Shown piece after piece: positions 1 through 8,854 of a stretch of 64,000 bases of DNA. The first letter of the stretch is position 1; every line of letters begins with the position of its first letter. The stretch is from a bacterium. GTDB lineage: Bacteria > Actinomycetota > Acidimicrobiia > Acidimicrobiales > Bin134. The stretch spans positions 69,284 through 133,283 of the forward strand of contig JAPPMA010000070.1 of NCBI GenBank assembly GCA_028819295.1, written 5' to 3'. A program made the position numbers and the translations under genes. The notes under the pieces were generated by a model. The model searched no databases. It was not told the DNA's origin and saw only the letters and a list, made by a program, of their open reading frames with translations.

Positions 1-182
1 ACGTCGGGAATGGCCTGACTCTCAAGCTTCAGCCCCCTGGGCGTCTTGTCGTCGCTGGCTGAGGAATCCACCAGCCACACGATCAGCCAAGCGGCCAACA
101 GCACGACCGGGGTAATCATGAGTGCCCAGACCCAAAGGGGACGGGGAGGTCGGCGCAGGCGCAGCGGAGTGTGGTGATCCAT
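1..182 (-). CDS. Membrane-anchored protein, N-terminal part only
   Basis: The gene starts at the ATG ending at 182 and runs off the left edge, so only about 60 residues are visible. A short basic N-terminus with several Arg residues (about 5-16) precedes one hydrophobic helix (about residues 17-40, rich in V, L, A, W and I), then a polar segment with SSASDDK. This is the pattern of a signal anchor with most of the protein outside the cytoplasm. No domain is visible in this part, so the function is unknown. It lies 61 bp downstream of nucS on the same strand and could be co-transcribed with it. Confidence 0.6.
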   Translation of the reverse strand, partial: MDHHTPLRLRRPPRPLWVWALMITPVVLLAAWLIVWLVDSSASDDKTPRGLKLESQAIPD

Positions 183-243
183 CCCGGTTACCGGATGGTA
201 GTGGGAGCTTCCTGTTGTTCGGGTTCAACCCACATGGCGGGGT

Positions 244-903
244 TCAGAAAAGCTTGGCCTGGTCGGGCTCGATGCCCCGGAGCAGGTCGTAGTCGATCTC
301 CACGCACTCGATGCCCCGATCGGCGCCCAAGGCCCGAGCCTGGGGTCTCACCATCTGGGCGGCAAGCATGCCCCGCACCGGGGCCAGCACCGGATCCTGG
401 TTCAAGAACTGTAGGTAGCGGGTGAGCTGCTCCACGCCGGCGATCTCCCCGCGCCGCTTGATCTCCACCGCGATGGCGTTCCCGTCGGCGTCTCGGCACA
501 GCAAGTCCACCGGGCCGATGTCGGTGGGATACTCCCGGCGCACCAGGCGGAACCCGTCTCCCAGCATTTCGGGGGAGGCGGCCAAAAGCTCCTGGAGGTG
601 GGCCTCCACGCCGTCTTTGTCCAAGCCGGGGTCGTGGCCCAGCTCGTGGTCGGTGTCGGAGATCAGCTCGTGGATGGTGATGGTGAGCTTCTCGCCGACG
701 GGGTTGACCACCGTCCAGACTCCGTCTTCCTCCGACAGCCGATTGGGGGCGTTCATCCAGTTGAGCGGCTTGTAGGCCCCGCCGTCGGCGTGGATGGCCA
801 CACAGCCGTCGGCCTTGATCATGATGAGCCGCACGGCCTCGGGCAGGCGCGCGGCCAGCCGGCCGTCGTAGTCCACTGAACACCTGGCAACCACCAGTCT
901 CAC
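244..903 (-). CDS. nucS: Endonuclease NucS (mismatch-specific)
   Basis: This 219-aa protein has the NucS architecture: an N-terminal beta-rich DNA-binding and dimerisation half beginning [16 protein letters not shown], and a C-terminal RecB-like nuclease domain. The nuclease core is seen as GPVDLL (Asp133) followed by IAVEIKRRG (Glu147, Lys149). The family cuts both strands at mismatches and provides non-canonical mismatch repair in Actinobacteria and some archaea that lack MutS and MutL. Length matches the family. It lies downstream of the sulfate-activation genes on the same strand with a 96-bp gap, so it may have its own promoter. The identification is secure from sequence pattern. Confidence 0.93.
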   Translation of the reverse strand: MRLVVARCSVDYDGRLAARLPEAVRLIMIKADGCVAIHADGGAYKPLNWMNAPNRLSEEDGVWTVVNPVGEKLTITIHELISDTDHELGHDPGLDKDGVEAHLQELLAASPEMLGDGFRLVRREYPTDIGPVDLLCRDADGNAIAVEIKRRGEIAGVEQLTRYLQFLNQDPVLAPVRGMLAAQMVRPQARALGADRGIECVEIDYDLLRGIEPDQAKLF

Positions 904-999
904 AGGGGCATCCCGTCTGTGGGAGCAGTCTCGGGGGGCTTCATCGAGCGATCACCAGCCGCACAGAGGCTCAAATCTACGGGGATGAGGGGGCGGAGG

Positions 1000-1728
1000 T
1001 CACTTGGCCAATACCGCGTCGGCGAAGTCGGAGTGGCAGATGACGAAATCAGACATGTAGGTGTCCGATTGGTTGAACCTCAGTTCTTCGCCGTTGAGAC
1101 GGGAGACGTGCAGCCCGGCGGCGGCGGCCACCGCGGCGGGGGCGCACAGGTCCCACTCGTGCAGTCCCGAGGCATGGGCGTACACCTCGGCTTCGCCGTT
1201 GACGACGGCGGCAGCCTTGGCGCCGGCCGAGCCCATCTGCACGATGGTGGCTCCGATTTCGCCGGCGATGCGGCGGGCCAGGCGACCGGGCCGGCTCCGG
1301 CTGGTGATGACCCGGGGTCGGGCGGCGGCCACTGGCATGGGGGGAGCAGGCTCGGTGGTCAGGGTGATGCCCTGGGCGGGGAGGGCCACCGCCGCGGCGA
1401 CTGGCGCGCCGTCGGCGACCAGGGCCACATGGACGGCCCAGTCGGTGCGGCCGGGGATGGAGAACTCGCGGGTGCCGTCGAGCGGGTCCACGATCCACAC
1501 CCGGTGGTGCTCGAGTCGACGACGGTCGTCGGTCGACTCTTCCGACAGCACCATGTCGTCGGGGCGGTGTTCTTGGAGGGCGCCGGCGATGAAGTCGTGG
1601 GCGGCGGCATCGCCTCGCGCCCCCACCGCGAACGGGGCCAGACGCTGCCCGCCCAATTCGGCCCTCAGGGCGACCAGCATCTCCCCCGCCTCAGACGCCA
1701 GCCGAGCAGCCAATTGGTGGTCGTTCAC
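1000..1728 (-). CDS. cysQ: 3'(2'),5'-bisphosphate nucleotidase, CysQ-like
   Basis: This is a 242-aa inositol-monophosphatase-family enzyme. The metal site is seen as SEES (62-65) and DPLDGT (81-86), with the C-terminal WDLCAPA motif. CysQ dephosphorylates PAP/PAPS and protects sulfate assimilation from PAP build-up. I chose the GTG at 1726-1728 because it overlaps the stop of the upstream phosphatase gene by 4 bp (GTGA). The frame stays open far upstream, but that extension lies antisense-like in the preceding gene's frame and is not credible. The gene belongs to a minus-strand operon behind the fused ATP sulfurylase/APS kinase, which supports the substrate assignment. Exact specificity (PAP, PAPS or inositol phosphates) cannot be read from sequence. 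Confidence 0.85.
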   Translation of the reverse strand: MNDHQLAARLASEAGEMLVALRAELGGQRLAPFAVGARGDAAAHDFIAGALQEHRPDDMVLSEESTDDRRRLEHHRVWIVDPLDGTREFSIPGRTDWAVHVALVADGAPVAAAVALPAQGITLTTEPAPPMPVAAARPRVITSRSRPGRLARRIAGEIGATIVQMGSAGAKAAAVVNGEAEVYAHASGLHEWDLCAPAAVAAAAGLHVSRLNGEELRFNQSDTYMSDFVICHSDFADAVLAK

Positions 1729-2510
1729 CGGTTTGAAGAGATGCCGAGCAAGGCCATCACCTGATCGCTCAAGCCGGGGGCAACTGCGATGAAGCCGTCC
1801 ATCAGCGGGTCGGCCCGGTTGAACACCACTTCGGCGCCGTCGGTTCCGCACACCCGCCCGCCGCCGGCTCGCACCAGCGCGGCCCCGCCGGCCACGTCCC
1901 ACTCGTTCTTGGGCACCAGCGTCCAGGTGGCGTCGGCCAATCCTGCACCCACCAGGCTGAGCTTGTAGGCCACCGAGCCCATGTTGCGCACCGCGATCGG
2001 CGTGGAGAAGAAGCGCTCCCACTCGCCCCGCCTCACCTCGCTGCGGGAGGCCAGCACCAGCGCGCCCCGAATGTCGGCGGTGTCGGTGGTGCCCGCGGGC
2101 TGGCCGTTGCACATCACCCCGGTCTCGTCCGATCCGATGATGAGGTGACCGTTGGGCGGGCTCAGAACGCCGCCGGCCACCGGCACCCCGTCTTCCACCA
2201 GCCCGACTGAGACGCACCACTCGGGAATGCCGTCGATGAACTCTCTGGTGCCGTCGATGGGATCAACCACCCATACTCTGCGCCGGTCGAGCCGGCTGTG
2301 GGCGTCGGTGCTCTCCTCCGACAGCCACCCCTCGTCGCCGCCTCGCAGCGCCGCGGCCAGCGCATCGTTGACCGCGGTGTCGGCCGCGGTCAGCGGATCG
2401 CCCCCGTCCTTGAGCTCGGATTCGATCTCGCCGGGGGTGTATCGCTTCAGCACCTCGCCGGCCGCAGCCAGCGCGTCGGCGATGCGGGTCAGATCATCGG
2501 AGCGGGCCAT
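1725..2510 (-). CDS. Inositol monophosphatase/CysQ-family phosphatase
   Basis: This is a 261-aa Mg-dependent phosphatase. The catalytic motifs are SEES (64-67), DPIDGT (83-88) and a C-terminal WDVAGG. It is a paralogue of the next gene, which starts inside its stop codon, so two family members are translationally coupled. It sits 66 bp downstream of the fused sulfate adenylyltransferase/APS kinase. The two enzymes may split work between PAP and another phosphoester, such as inositol phosphate or histidinol phosphate, or may form a hetero-oligomer. Those roles are inference; family membership is clear. Confidence 0.82.
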   Translation of the reverse strand: MARSDDLTRIADALAAAGEVLKRYTPGEIESELKDGGDPLTAADTAVNDALAAALRGGDEGWLSEESTDAHSRLDRRRVWVVDPIDGTREFIDGIPEWCVSVGLVEDGVPVAGGVLSPPNGHLIIGSDETGVMCNGQPAGTTDTADIRGALVLASRSEVRRGEWERFFSTPIAVRNMGSVAYKLSLVGAGLADATWTLVPKNEWDVAGGAALVRAGGGRVCGTDGAEVVFNRADPLMDGFIAVAPGLSDQVMALLGISSNR

Positions 2511-2576
2511 CTCAGCGGCTATCCAAGCAGATTGTCGGAGGGAAGACTGTCGAAGAGGAGCACCTCGGCAACCGGT

Positions 2577-4292
2577 CTATTCGAGGTACCCCTCGGCCAC
2601 CAGGTGGTCGATGATGGCCTGGGCCGCCTCATCGGGCGTCTGGTCCACGGTGGGCAAAACGACGTCGGCGTCGGCCGGCTCCTCATAGGGGTCGGAGATG
2701 CCGGTGAACTCCTTGATGATCCCGGCCCGGGCCTTGGCGTACAGCCCCTTGCGGTCCCGCTCCTCGCACACCTCCAGCGGCGTGGACACGTGTACCAGCA
2801 CGTAGCCGCCGTTGGCCGAGATGGCCTCCCGGTTCTTGTACCGGGGCCCGGCGTAGGGGGCGATCGGCGCGCAGATGGCGATGCCGCCGTGCTTGGTGAT
2901 CTCCGAGGCCACATACCCGATGCGGGTGATGTTGATGTCGCGGTGCTCTTTGGAGAAGCCCAGCTCCGACGACAGGTTGGTGCGCACCACGTCGCCGTCC
3001 AGCAGGGTCACCGGTCGTCCGCCCCGCTCCAGGAGCTTGGACATGAGCGCGTTGGCGATGGTGGACTTGCCCGAACCGCTGAGGCCGGTGAAGAACACGG
3101 TGAAGCCCTGCTTGGACTTCTGGGGATGGGTTCGGCGCAGTTCGGCCACCACCTCGGGATAGCTGAACCACTCGGGGATGTCGTCGCCCGACGCCAGGCG
3201 GTCGCGCAGCTCGGTGCCGCTGACGCTCAAGGTGGCGGTGCCCTCGCCCACTTCGTCCACCGGGTGGTAGCTGTCGCTGTCGGGGACGTACACCATCATC
3301 TTGAACGGCACCATGGTCACGCCCAGCTCGTCGGTGTGGTTCTGCAACATGTCCTGGGCGTCGTAGGGCCCGTAGAAGGGGTTGCCGGCGGCGTCGGAGC
3401 CCGGTCCGGCGTGGTCTCGACCCACGATGAAGTGCGACACGCCGTGGTTCTTGCGGATGATGGCGTGCCACACCGCCTCCCGGGGGCCGCCCATGCGCAT
3501 GGCCAGCGGCAGCATGGCCAGCATGGCCGAGTTCTCCGGGTAGCGCTTGATGATGTGCTGGTACACCCGTCCCCGGGTGTAGTGGTCCACATCGCCGGGC
3601 TTGGTCATGCCCACCACCGGGTGGATGAGCAGGTTGGCGTCGGCTTCCACCGCGGCCCGTCGGGTTAGCTCCACATGGGCCCGGTGCATCGGGTTGCGGG
3701 TTTGGAAGGCCACCACCCGGCTCCAGCCCGCCACATCGAAGGCGGCCCGCAGTCGGGCCGGGGTGCGCCGAAGCTCGGTGAAGTCGTAGTGGACCGGGAG
3801 TTGCAGGCCCTGCACCGACCCGCCCAGGTAGAACCGGGCGGTGTTGTGAACCAGGTGGCCCACGCCGGGGTGGTCGGGGTCCAAGCTGTCGAACACCGCC
3901 TCGGCCTCGGCCGCGGTGTCGGGCACCCACACATCGCCCACGGTGAGCACCGCCAGCATGACCCCTTCCACATCCCGCAGCGCGAGGCGACCGGCGGCCT
4001 GGGCGGCCTCGGCGGTATCGCCGTCCACGTCCAGGGTGATGGGCATGGGCCACAGCGTCCCGTCGGCCAGCCGCATGTCGGAGCACACCCGCTCGTAGTC
4101 GGCTTGGCCCATGAAGCCCCGCAGCGGAGAGAAGCCGCCGTTGAGCAGCAGCTCGAGATCGCACGCATGGCGGGGCTGGAGGGTACACGACGGCAGGTCG
4201 CGCGATTCTGCCTTGAGTTCCTCAGCGGTGGCGTCGTCGACCATCAGGTCGGTGAGCGCGCCGCCGTGGGGTTGGATCAAGTTTGAAGCCAC
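2577..4292 (-). CDS. Bifunctional sulfate adenylyltransferase / adenylylsulfate kinase
   Basis: This 571-aa fusion makes PAPS from sulfate and ATP in two steps. Residues about 1-390 are a single-chain ATP sulfurylase, with the QTRNPMHRAH motif (197-206) and GRDHAGPG (291-298). Residues about 395-571 are an APS kinase, with the P-loop GLSGSGKST (403-411) and DGDVVRTNLSSELGFS (432-447). The start is GTG at 4290-4292, read as ASNLIQPHGG, and a TATGAA box lies 8 nt upstream on this strand. Gene order Sat-APSK, phosphatase, CysQ links PAPS formation to PAP removal. No CysD/CysN or PAPS reductase is in view, so the sink (reduction or sulfation) is unknown. Confidence 0.93.
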   Translation of the reverse strand: MASNLIQPHGGALTDLMVDDATAEELKAESRDLPSCTLQPRHACDLELLLNGGFSPLRGFMGQADYERVCSDMRLADGTLWPMPITLDVDGDTAEAAQAAGRLALRDVEGVMLAVLTVGDVWVPDTAAEAEAVFDSLDPDHPGVGHLVHNTARFYLGGSVQGLQLPVHYDFTELRRTPARLRAAFDVAGWSRVVAFQTRNPMHRAHVELTRRAAVEADANLLIHPVVGMTKPGDVDHYTRGRVYQHIIKRYPENSAMLAMLPLAMRMGGPREAVWHAIIRKNHGVSHFIVGRDHAGPGSDAAGNPFYGPYDAQDMLQNHTDELGVTMVPFKMMVYVPDSDSYHPVDEVGEGTATLSVSGTELRDRLASGDDIPEWFSYPEVVAELRRTHPQKSKQGFTVFFTGLSGSGKSTIANALMSKLLERGGRPVTLLDGDVVRTNLSSELGFSKEHRDINITRIGYVASEITKHGGIAICAPIAPYAGPRYKNREAISANGGYVLVHVSTPLEVCEERDRKGLYAKARAGIIKEFTGISDPYEEPADADVVLPTVDQTPDEAAQAIIDHLVAEGYLE

Positions 4293-4399
4293 GAGGGTAT
4301 TTCATATCGCGATTTCCAACCGGCTGAGTCATCGGAACACAGGGATGGTGATCCCGTCGTCCGAATAAACCCCAAGGCCCTGTTGGCGTGCCAAGGCCG

Positions 4400-4405
4400 T
4401 AGCAT
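4400..4405 (+). promoter_or_regulatory. -10 box TAGCAT of the SLC13 gene
   Basis: TAGCAT is followed by an 8-nt gap and then the ATG at 4414. No Shine-Dalgarno sequence is present, which suggests a leaderless start. Confidence 0.5.
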
Positions 4406-4413
4406 TTCCCTGA

Positions 4414-6171
4414 ATGGACGGCGATGCGGTGCTCACCATCGCGGTGTTGGCGGTTATGGGCGCCGGGCTCATCAGCAACCGGCTCTCGCCCGCTGCCGGG
4501 GTGATGGGCGCCACCGGCGGCCTGTTCCTGTTCCGGGTGATCGACGCCGACCAGGCTTTCCGCGGTTTCGCCAACCCTGCTTTCTTCACGATCGGGGCGC
4601 TCTATGTGGTGGCGGGCGCGGTGACCAAGACCAACGCCTTGCAGCCCTTGGTGGCCCGGATGCTGGATCGGGGCGCCCGAACCCGGGTGGCGCTCTTCCG
4701 GCTGCTGACTCCGGCCAGCGCGGCCTCGGCCTTCTTGGCCAACACCCCCATTGTGGCCATGCTGGTGCCCGCGGTGCGGAGCTGGAGTGAGCGATACGGG
4801 CGGGCCGCCTCCCGGTTTCTGATCCCGCTGTCGTACGCCACCATCTTGGGCGGGGCGATCACCGCCATCGGCACCAGCACCAACCTGGTTCTGGGCGGCC
4901 TTTTGCAGTCGGCGGGCTACGACGAATTGGAGATGTTCGAGTTGGCCCGCTTCGGCCTGCCGCTGGCCGGCGCCGGACTCGTTCTGATTGTTGTCGCCGC
5001 GCCCTGGGTGCTGCCCGAACGGCGCGATCCCGAGCCGGCCGGCGAGGGCCGCTCCTATCTGGTGTCGATGTACGTGGCCGAGCGGGGGGCGTTCGACGGG
5101 CAGTCGGTGGAGGCGGGGGGCCTGCGCCATCTCCAAGGCGTGTTCTTGGTGGAGGTGGAGCGGCAGGGCACGGTGATCGCCCCCGTGGCGCCCACGTTCG
5201 TGCTCCGGGGCGGCGACCGGCTCACGTTCGCCGGGCGAGTCGACTTGGTGCTCGACCTCCAGGCCATGTCCGGGCTGGTCTCGGCCGAGGATCCCCATTT
5301 GGAGGCGGTGGACTCACACGACCACACGTTCTTCGAGGCGGTTGTGGGCGCGGCCTCTCCTCTTGCGGGGAGAACGCTGGCCGAGGCCGGATTCCGGGGC
5401 CGCTATCAGGCCGCGGTGGTGGGCATCCATCGCTCGGGGGCGCCGGTGGAGGCCAAATTCGGCCAGGTGCGCCTTCGGGTTGGCGACACGCTGCTGGTGC
5501 TGGCCGCCGACGGCTTCGACGAGCGGTGGCGCAACCACAACGACTTCTTGCTGGTGTCGCGGTTGGGCGGGTCGCCGCCGCGGGCCAGCCGGCGGGCACC
5601 GGTGGCGCTGGCCGCAATAGTGGCCCTGGTGGTGCTGCCCGCGGCGGGGGCGCTGAGCGTGCTGGAGGCGGCGTTGATCGCGGCGGGCGCCGTGGTGGTG
5701 GGCGGGGTGCTCACCCCTCGGGAGGCCCGGGAGGCAGTGGACTTCAGCGTGCTCATCACCATCGGTGCCGCGTTCGGCTTAGGAGCTGCACTGGAGGAGG
5801 CCGGTTTGGCCGAGGACCTGGCCGATGCCATCGTCACCGGATTCGATTTCATGGGCGATGCCGGGGTGGTGCTGGGCATCGTGATCGCCACCATGCTGCT
5901 GACCGAGCTCATCACCAACGTGGCCGCGGTGGCCCTGGTGTTCCCGGTGGCATTGGAGGCGGCCGCCCAGTCCGGGTTGGATCCCCGCGCCATGGCGCTC
6001 GGCGTGGCGGTGGCCGCCTCGGCATCGTTCCTGACCCCCATCGGCTATCAGACCAACACCATGGTGTACGGCCCCGGCCGCTACCGCTTCACCGACTACC
6101 TCCGCTTAGGCGTGCCGATGTCGATCCTCACCCTGGTACTGCTCACCGCCCTGGTGACCGCCGCGGCCTGA
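4414..6171 (+). CDS. SLC13-family permease with two TrkA-C domains (possible sulfate importer)
   Basis: This is a 585-aa inner-membrane transporter of the divalent-anion/Na+ symporter superfamily. The N-terminal half has hydrophobic helices and the family signature ATILGGAITAIGTSTNLV (about 146-163). Two soluble RCK_C/TrkA-C-like domains follow (about 210-290 and 305-375), then more helices with ITNVAAVALVFP and SFLTPIGYQTNTMVYGPG near the end. Members transport sulfate, dicarboxylates or other anions. It is divergent from the Sat-APS kinase operon across a 121-bp gap, so sulfate is the most economical substrate guess. Arsenite or dicarboxylate transport is not excluded by sequence. Confidence 0.82.
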   Translation: MDGDAVLTIAVLAVMGAGLISNRLSPAAGVMGATGGLFLFRVIDADQAFRGFANPAFFTIGALYVVAGAVTKTNALQPLVARMLDRGARTRVALFRLLTPASAASAFLANTPIVAMLVPAVRSWSERYGRAASRFLIPLSYATILGGAITAIGTSTNLVLGGLLQSAGYDELEMFELARFGLPLAGAGLVLIVVAAPWVLPERRDPEPAGEGRSYLVSMYVAERGAFDGQSVEAGGLRHLQGVFLVEVERQGTVIAPVAPTFVLRGGDRLTFAGRVDLVLDLQAMSGLVSAEDPHLEAVDSHDHTFFEAVVGAASPLAGRTLAEAGFRGRYQAAVVGIHRSGAPVEAKFGQVRLRVGDTLLVLAADGFDERWRNHNDFLLVSRLGGSPPRASRRAPVALAAIVALVVLPAAGALSVLEAALIAAGAVVVGGVLTPREAREAVDFSVLITIGAAFGLGAALEEAGLAEDLADAIVTGFDFMGDAGVVLGIVIATMLLTELITNVAAVALVFPVALEAAAQSGLDPRAMALGVAVAASASFLTPIGYQTNTMVYGPGRYRFTDYLRLGVPMSILTLVLLTALVTAAA

Positions 6172-6181
6172 GCTCTGCGAT

Positions 6182-7270
6182 CTATAGCACCCCGACGGCC
6201 ATGTCGGCGGCGTGGGCCAGCATGTCGTCCACCCGGCGGGCAATGTCGTGGACGTCGCCGGTGGTTCCCATGCCCCCGGTCATGCCCTGGAGGCGGCGGG
6301 CGTAGGCCCCCTCCACGATGCAGGCCTGCTTCCACCAGCTGAACACGGCGTAGTAGGGGAGATCGGACAGGTCGAAGCCCGACTGGGAGGCATAGCGGTC
6401 GGCCACTTCGGCTCGGCGGACGAAGCAGTCGAGCAGGGTGGGGGGATCGGTTAGGAAGCTCATCTCGTCGCCGGGGTCGGCCCAGTATTGGAGCGACCAG
6501 GCGAAGTCGGCGATGGGATTGCCGGTGGTACACAGCTCCCAGTCGAGCACTGCGGCGATCTTCCACTGGTCGTTCAGCACGGTGTTGTCGAAGCGGTAGT
6601 CGCCGTGGGCCAACGCCGCAGGAGCGGTCTCGGCGGGTTTGGCCGCGTTCAGGCGCTCATGCAGCTCGATGAGCAACGGCACCTCCCGCACCCCGGCGGC
6701 CTCCACTTGGCGGCGCCAGCGCTTCAACTGGCGACCCGCGTAGTCCTCCCGTCGGCCCAAGTCGCCCAGCCCCGCCTCGTCGAGGTCAAGCGTGTGGAAG
6801 GCAACCTGCACGTCGAGCAGGCTCTGGGTGGCGACCTCGGCCTGCTCTGGGGTCATGTGGGCCGCGGAGTCCTGGTCTCGCAGGATGAGTCCTTCCACGA
6901 AGCTCATCACGTAGAAGTCGGCGCCATTGACGGAGTGGTCGTCGCAGAAGGCCACCATCTCGGGCACCGGCACATCGCTTGCCTCTCCCAGAGCGGCCAT
7001 GATGCGCCATTCCCGTCCCATGTCGTGGGCGGTGGCCAGCGCCGATCCCACCGGCGGTCGCCGCAGCGCCCACTGTCGGCCCCCGGAGTCGGACAGCCGA
7101 AAGGTGAGATTCGACCCGCCGGCGGCAATCAGGTCGAAGGCGAACGGCGGCTCGCTGTCGGCGATATTGGCGGCCAGCCAGGCGCTGACCGGCACGACGT
7201 CGATTCCTGGGACATCGGCGCTCGAAGACTCCACCGCCTCAGTCTGGTATTCCGCTACGGTCAGTGCCAT
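6182..7270 (-). CDS. Phosphotransferase family protein (APH/ACAD10-11 kinase-like)
   Basis: This 362-aa protein has an aminoglycoside-phosphotransferase/choline-kinase fold. The catalytic loop is visible as LAHGDYRFDNTVL and the metal-binding segment as AAVLDWELCTTGNPIADFAW. Family members in actinobacteria usually sit with acyl-CoA genes and resemble the kinase domain of ACAD10/11, which phosphorylates hydroxyacyl-CoAs; they are seldom resistance genes. The annotated ATG (7268-7270) overlaps the ATG of the divergent ogt gene by two bases. A start slightly further inside, just before the PGIDVVPVSAWLAANI segment, is possible. Confidence 0.75.
   Translation of the reverse strand: MALTVAEYQTEAVESSSADVPGIDVVPVSAWLAANIADSEPPFAFDLIAAGGSNLTFRLSDSGGRQWALRRPPVGSALATAHDMGREWRIMAALGEASDVPVPEMVAFCDDHSVNGADFYVMSFVEGLILRDQDSAAHMTPEQAEVATQSLLDVQVAFHTLDLDEAGLGDLGRREDYAGRQLKRWRRQVEAAGVREVPLLIELHERLNAAKPAETAPAALAHGDYRFDNTVLNDQWKIAAVLDWELCTTGNPIADFAWSLQYWADPGDEMSFLTDPPTLLDCFVRRAEVADRYASQSGFDLSDLPYYAVFSWWKQACIVEGAYARRLQGMTGGMGTTGDVHDIARRVDDMLAHAADMAVGVL
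7256..7261 (+). promoter_or_regulatory. -10 box TACGGT of ogt
   Basis: TACGGT is followed by 7 nt and then the ogt ATG at 7269. The box lies inside the first codons of the divergent phosphotransferase gene. Confidence 0.45.
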
Positions 7271-7838
7271 GTCTCAAACTGCGCTGCTTTCCCGCTCCGA
7301 CCCTGCTTCCTCTGAGGCTGATGGACTCGGCGTGGCCCTGGGGTCGCTGGACACGCCCATCGGACGGCTTCAGTTGGCGGCAACTTCCCAGGGGCTGGTG
7401 AGGATCGGCTTCGGCTGCATGGAAACCAGAGAGGACATGATGGCCGAGCTCGCCGAACTGCCTCGCACGGGAGGCGAGGGCAATCCCGTCTGGCTGGAAG
7501 AGCCCATAACCCAGCTCCGCGAGTATTTCGACGGAAGCCGCCGCTGGTTCGATTTGGCTTTGGACTGGCACCTGAGCCACGGGTTCTATAGCCAGGTTCT
7601 TGACACGCTGATGACCGTGGAATACGGCACGACGGTTTCCTACGGCGAGTTGGCCTGCATGGCCGGTTCGCCGGGCGCGGCCCGCGCCGTGGGGACGGCC
7701 ATGTCCACCAACCCCTTTCCCCTCGTCGTGCCCTGTCACCGGGTGGTGCGAAGCGACGGGTCGGTGGGGGAGTACGGAGGCCGTCCCGAGGTCAAGACCT
7801 GGCTCATCGACCACGAGCGCGCCCACCGCGATTCATGA
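7269..7838 (+). CDS. ogt: Methylated-DNA--protein-cysteine methyltransferase
   Basis: This 189-aa DNA repair protein removes alkyl groups from O6-alkylguanine by transfer to its own cysteine. The active-site PCHRV motif is at 155-159 (Cys156), after the TTVSYGELACMAG helix-turn-helix region (about 121-133) that binds DNA. An N-terminal RNase-H-like segment, GSLDTPIGRLQLAAT, is typical of Ogt. Translation is coupled to the downstream SDR by ATGA overlap. The start codon is part of CATG shared with the opposite gene. Confidence 0.92.
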   Translation: MSQTALLSRSDPASSEADGLGVALGSLDTPIGRLQLAATSQGLVRIGFGCMETREDMMAELAELPRTGGEGNPVWLEEPITQLREYFDGSRRWFDLALDWHLSHGFYSQVLDTLMTVEYGTTVSYGELACMAGSPGAARAVGTAMSTNPFPLVVPCHRVVRSDGSVGEYGGRPEVKTWLIDHERAHRDS

Positions 7839-8614
7839 GCCGTCTCACCAAGCTGGACCGGTCGGTGGCCGGGAGGGTGGCGGTGGTCACCGGTGCGGCC
7901 TCGGGGATGGGGCGGGCCACGGCGTGGCTGTTGGCCGACGAGGGGGCCAAGGTGGCCGCGCTGGACGTCAATCGCCCAGGGGTGGAGGAGACAGTGGCTG
8001 CCATCTCCGACGCCGGCGGCACGGCACTGGCGGTGGCCTGCGACTTGGCTGATCCCGACGTGGCGGCGCCGGTGGTGGAGCGGGTGCAGGCCGAACTGGG
8101 CCCGGTGGACATCCTGATCAACAACGCGGGCATTGCTGCCGGCGCTCCCGTCGAGGCAGCCGACTACGAGGATGTGTGGGCCGCCGCCATGGAGGTGAAC
8201 CTCACCGCGCAGATGCGCTTGGTGCGGGCCTGCCTGGGCGACCTGAAGCGCAACGGCGACGGCCGCATCGTGAACGTGGCCTCCACCGAGGGGGTGATGG
8301 CCACCCCCAACACCTCCCCCTACACGGTGAGCAAGCACGGGGTGATAGGGCTCACCCGGGCGCTGGCCGTGGAATTGGGCCAGTGGGGGGTGACGGCCAA
8401 CGCGATCTGCCCCGGCCCGATCCGCACCGCCATGACCGGCGACATCCCCGAGGAGGCCAAGCAGAAGTACGCCCGCCGCCGGGTGCCGGCCCGCCGCTAC
8501 GGCGATCCCGAGGAGGTGGCCCAGATCACCCTGTCTCTGGTGCTGCCCGCCGCCTCATTCATCAACGGCGCCGTGGTACTGGTAGACGGCGGCCTCCACG
8601 CCAAGTCCAACTGA
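7835..8614 (+). CDS. SDR family NAD(P)-dependent oxidoreductase
   Basis: This 259-aa classical short-chain dehydrogenase has the nucleotide-binding motif TGAASGMG (about 19-26), the NNAG motif (about 91-94), a catalytic Ser in NVASTEG and YTVSK (Tyr and Lys), and a C-terminal end VVLVDGG. Family enzymes interconvert alcohols and ketones, for example 3-oxoacyl or steroid substrates. It overlaps ogt by 4 bp (ATGA), although the two functions seem unrelated. The substrate is unknown. It is the last gene of ordinary GC content before the AT-rich island. Confidence 0.85.
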   Translation: MSRLTKLDRSVAGRVAVVTGAASGMGRATAWLLADEGAKVAALDVNRPGVEETVAAISDAGGTALAVACDLADPDVAAPVVERVQAELGPVDILINNAGIAAGAPVEAADYEDVWAAAMEVNLTAQMRLVRACLGDLKRNGDGRIVNVASTEGVMATPNTSPYTVSKHGVIGLTRALAVELGQWGVTANAICPGPIRTAMTGDIPEEAKQKYARRRVPARRYGDPEEVAQITLSLVLPAASFINGAVVLVDGGLHAKSN

Positions 8615-8854
8615 AGGTCGTCCTCATGATGCCGCCTCAGAGCACATCCGCCCTGCATACAGATCTCGCAAGACATGAATTGTCACCGCCAGGATTTAGA
8701 ATCAGATGCGCCAATCGGCTAACCAGGCCAAGTGAAAGCAAATTGAAATATGACCAAATATCATAATGAGAAAGCAAAGAGCAGCATTTGCCATGTGAAC
8801 ACCATGAGTCACAACTGAACGGATGAGAGAATACAATGACAGCAAGGGGGATGA
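8615..8854. other. AT-rich junction upstream of accessory island
   Basis: Within about 100 bases of the SDR stop the composition drops abruptly from GC-rich to AT-rich, and it stays AT-rich to about 11.6 kb. No gene was recognised here. The stretch holds a TTGAAA-like element near 8742 and a CATAAT-like element near 8760, too close together for a standard promoter. An AAGGGGG ribosome-binding site ends at 8850, 4 nt before the next start. This is the probable left boundary of a horizontally acquired segment; no integrase, repeat or attachment site was found. Confidence 0.5.

Noticed and set aside
2298..5298. Long open frames antisense to the Sat-APS kinase and SLC13 genes (300-500 codons)
   Set aside because: They follow from high GC third positions of the real genes, have skewed Arg/Gly/His/Pro composition and match no family motif.
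6182..7270. Aminoglycoside resistance gene
   Set aside because: The kinase fold is shared, but the sequence pattern fits the ACAD10/11-like metabolic subgroup, and no mobile context is present.
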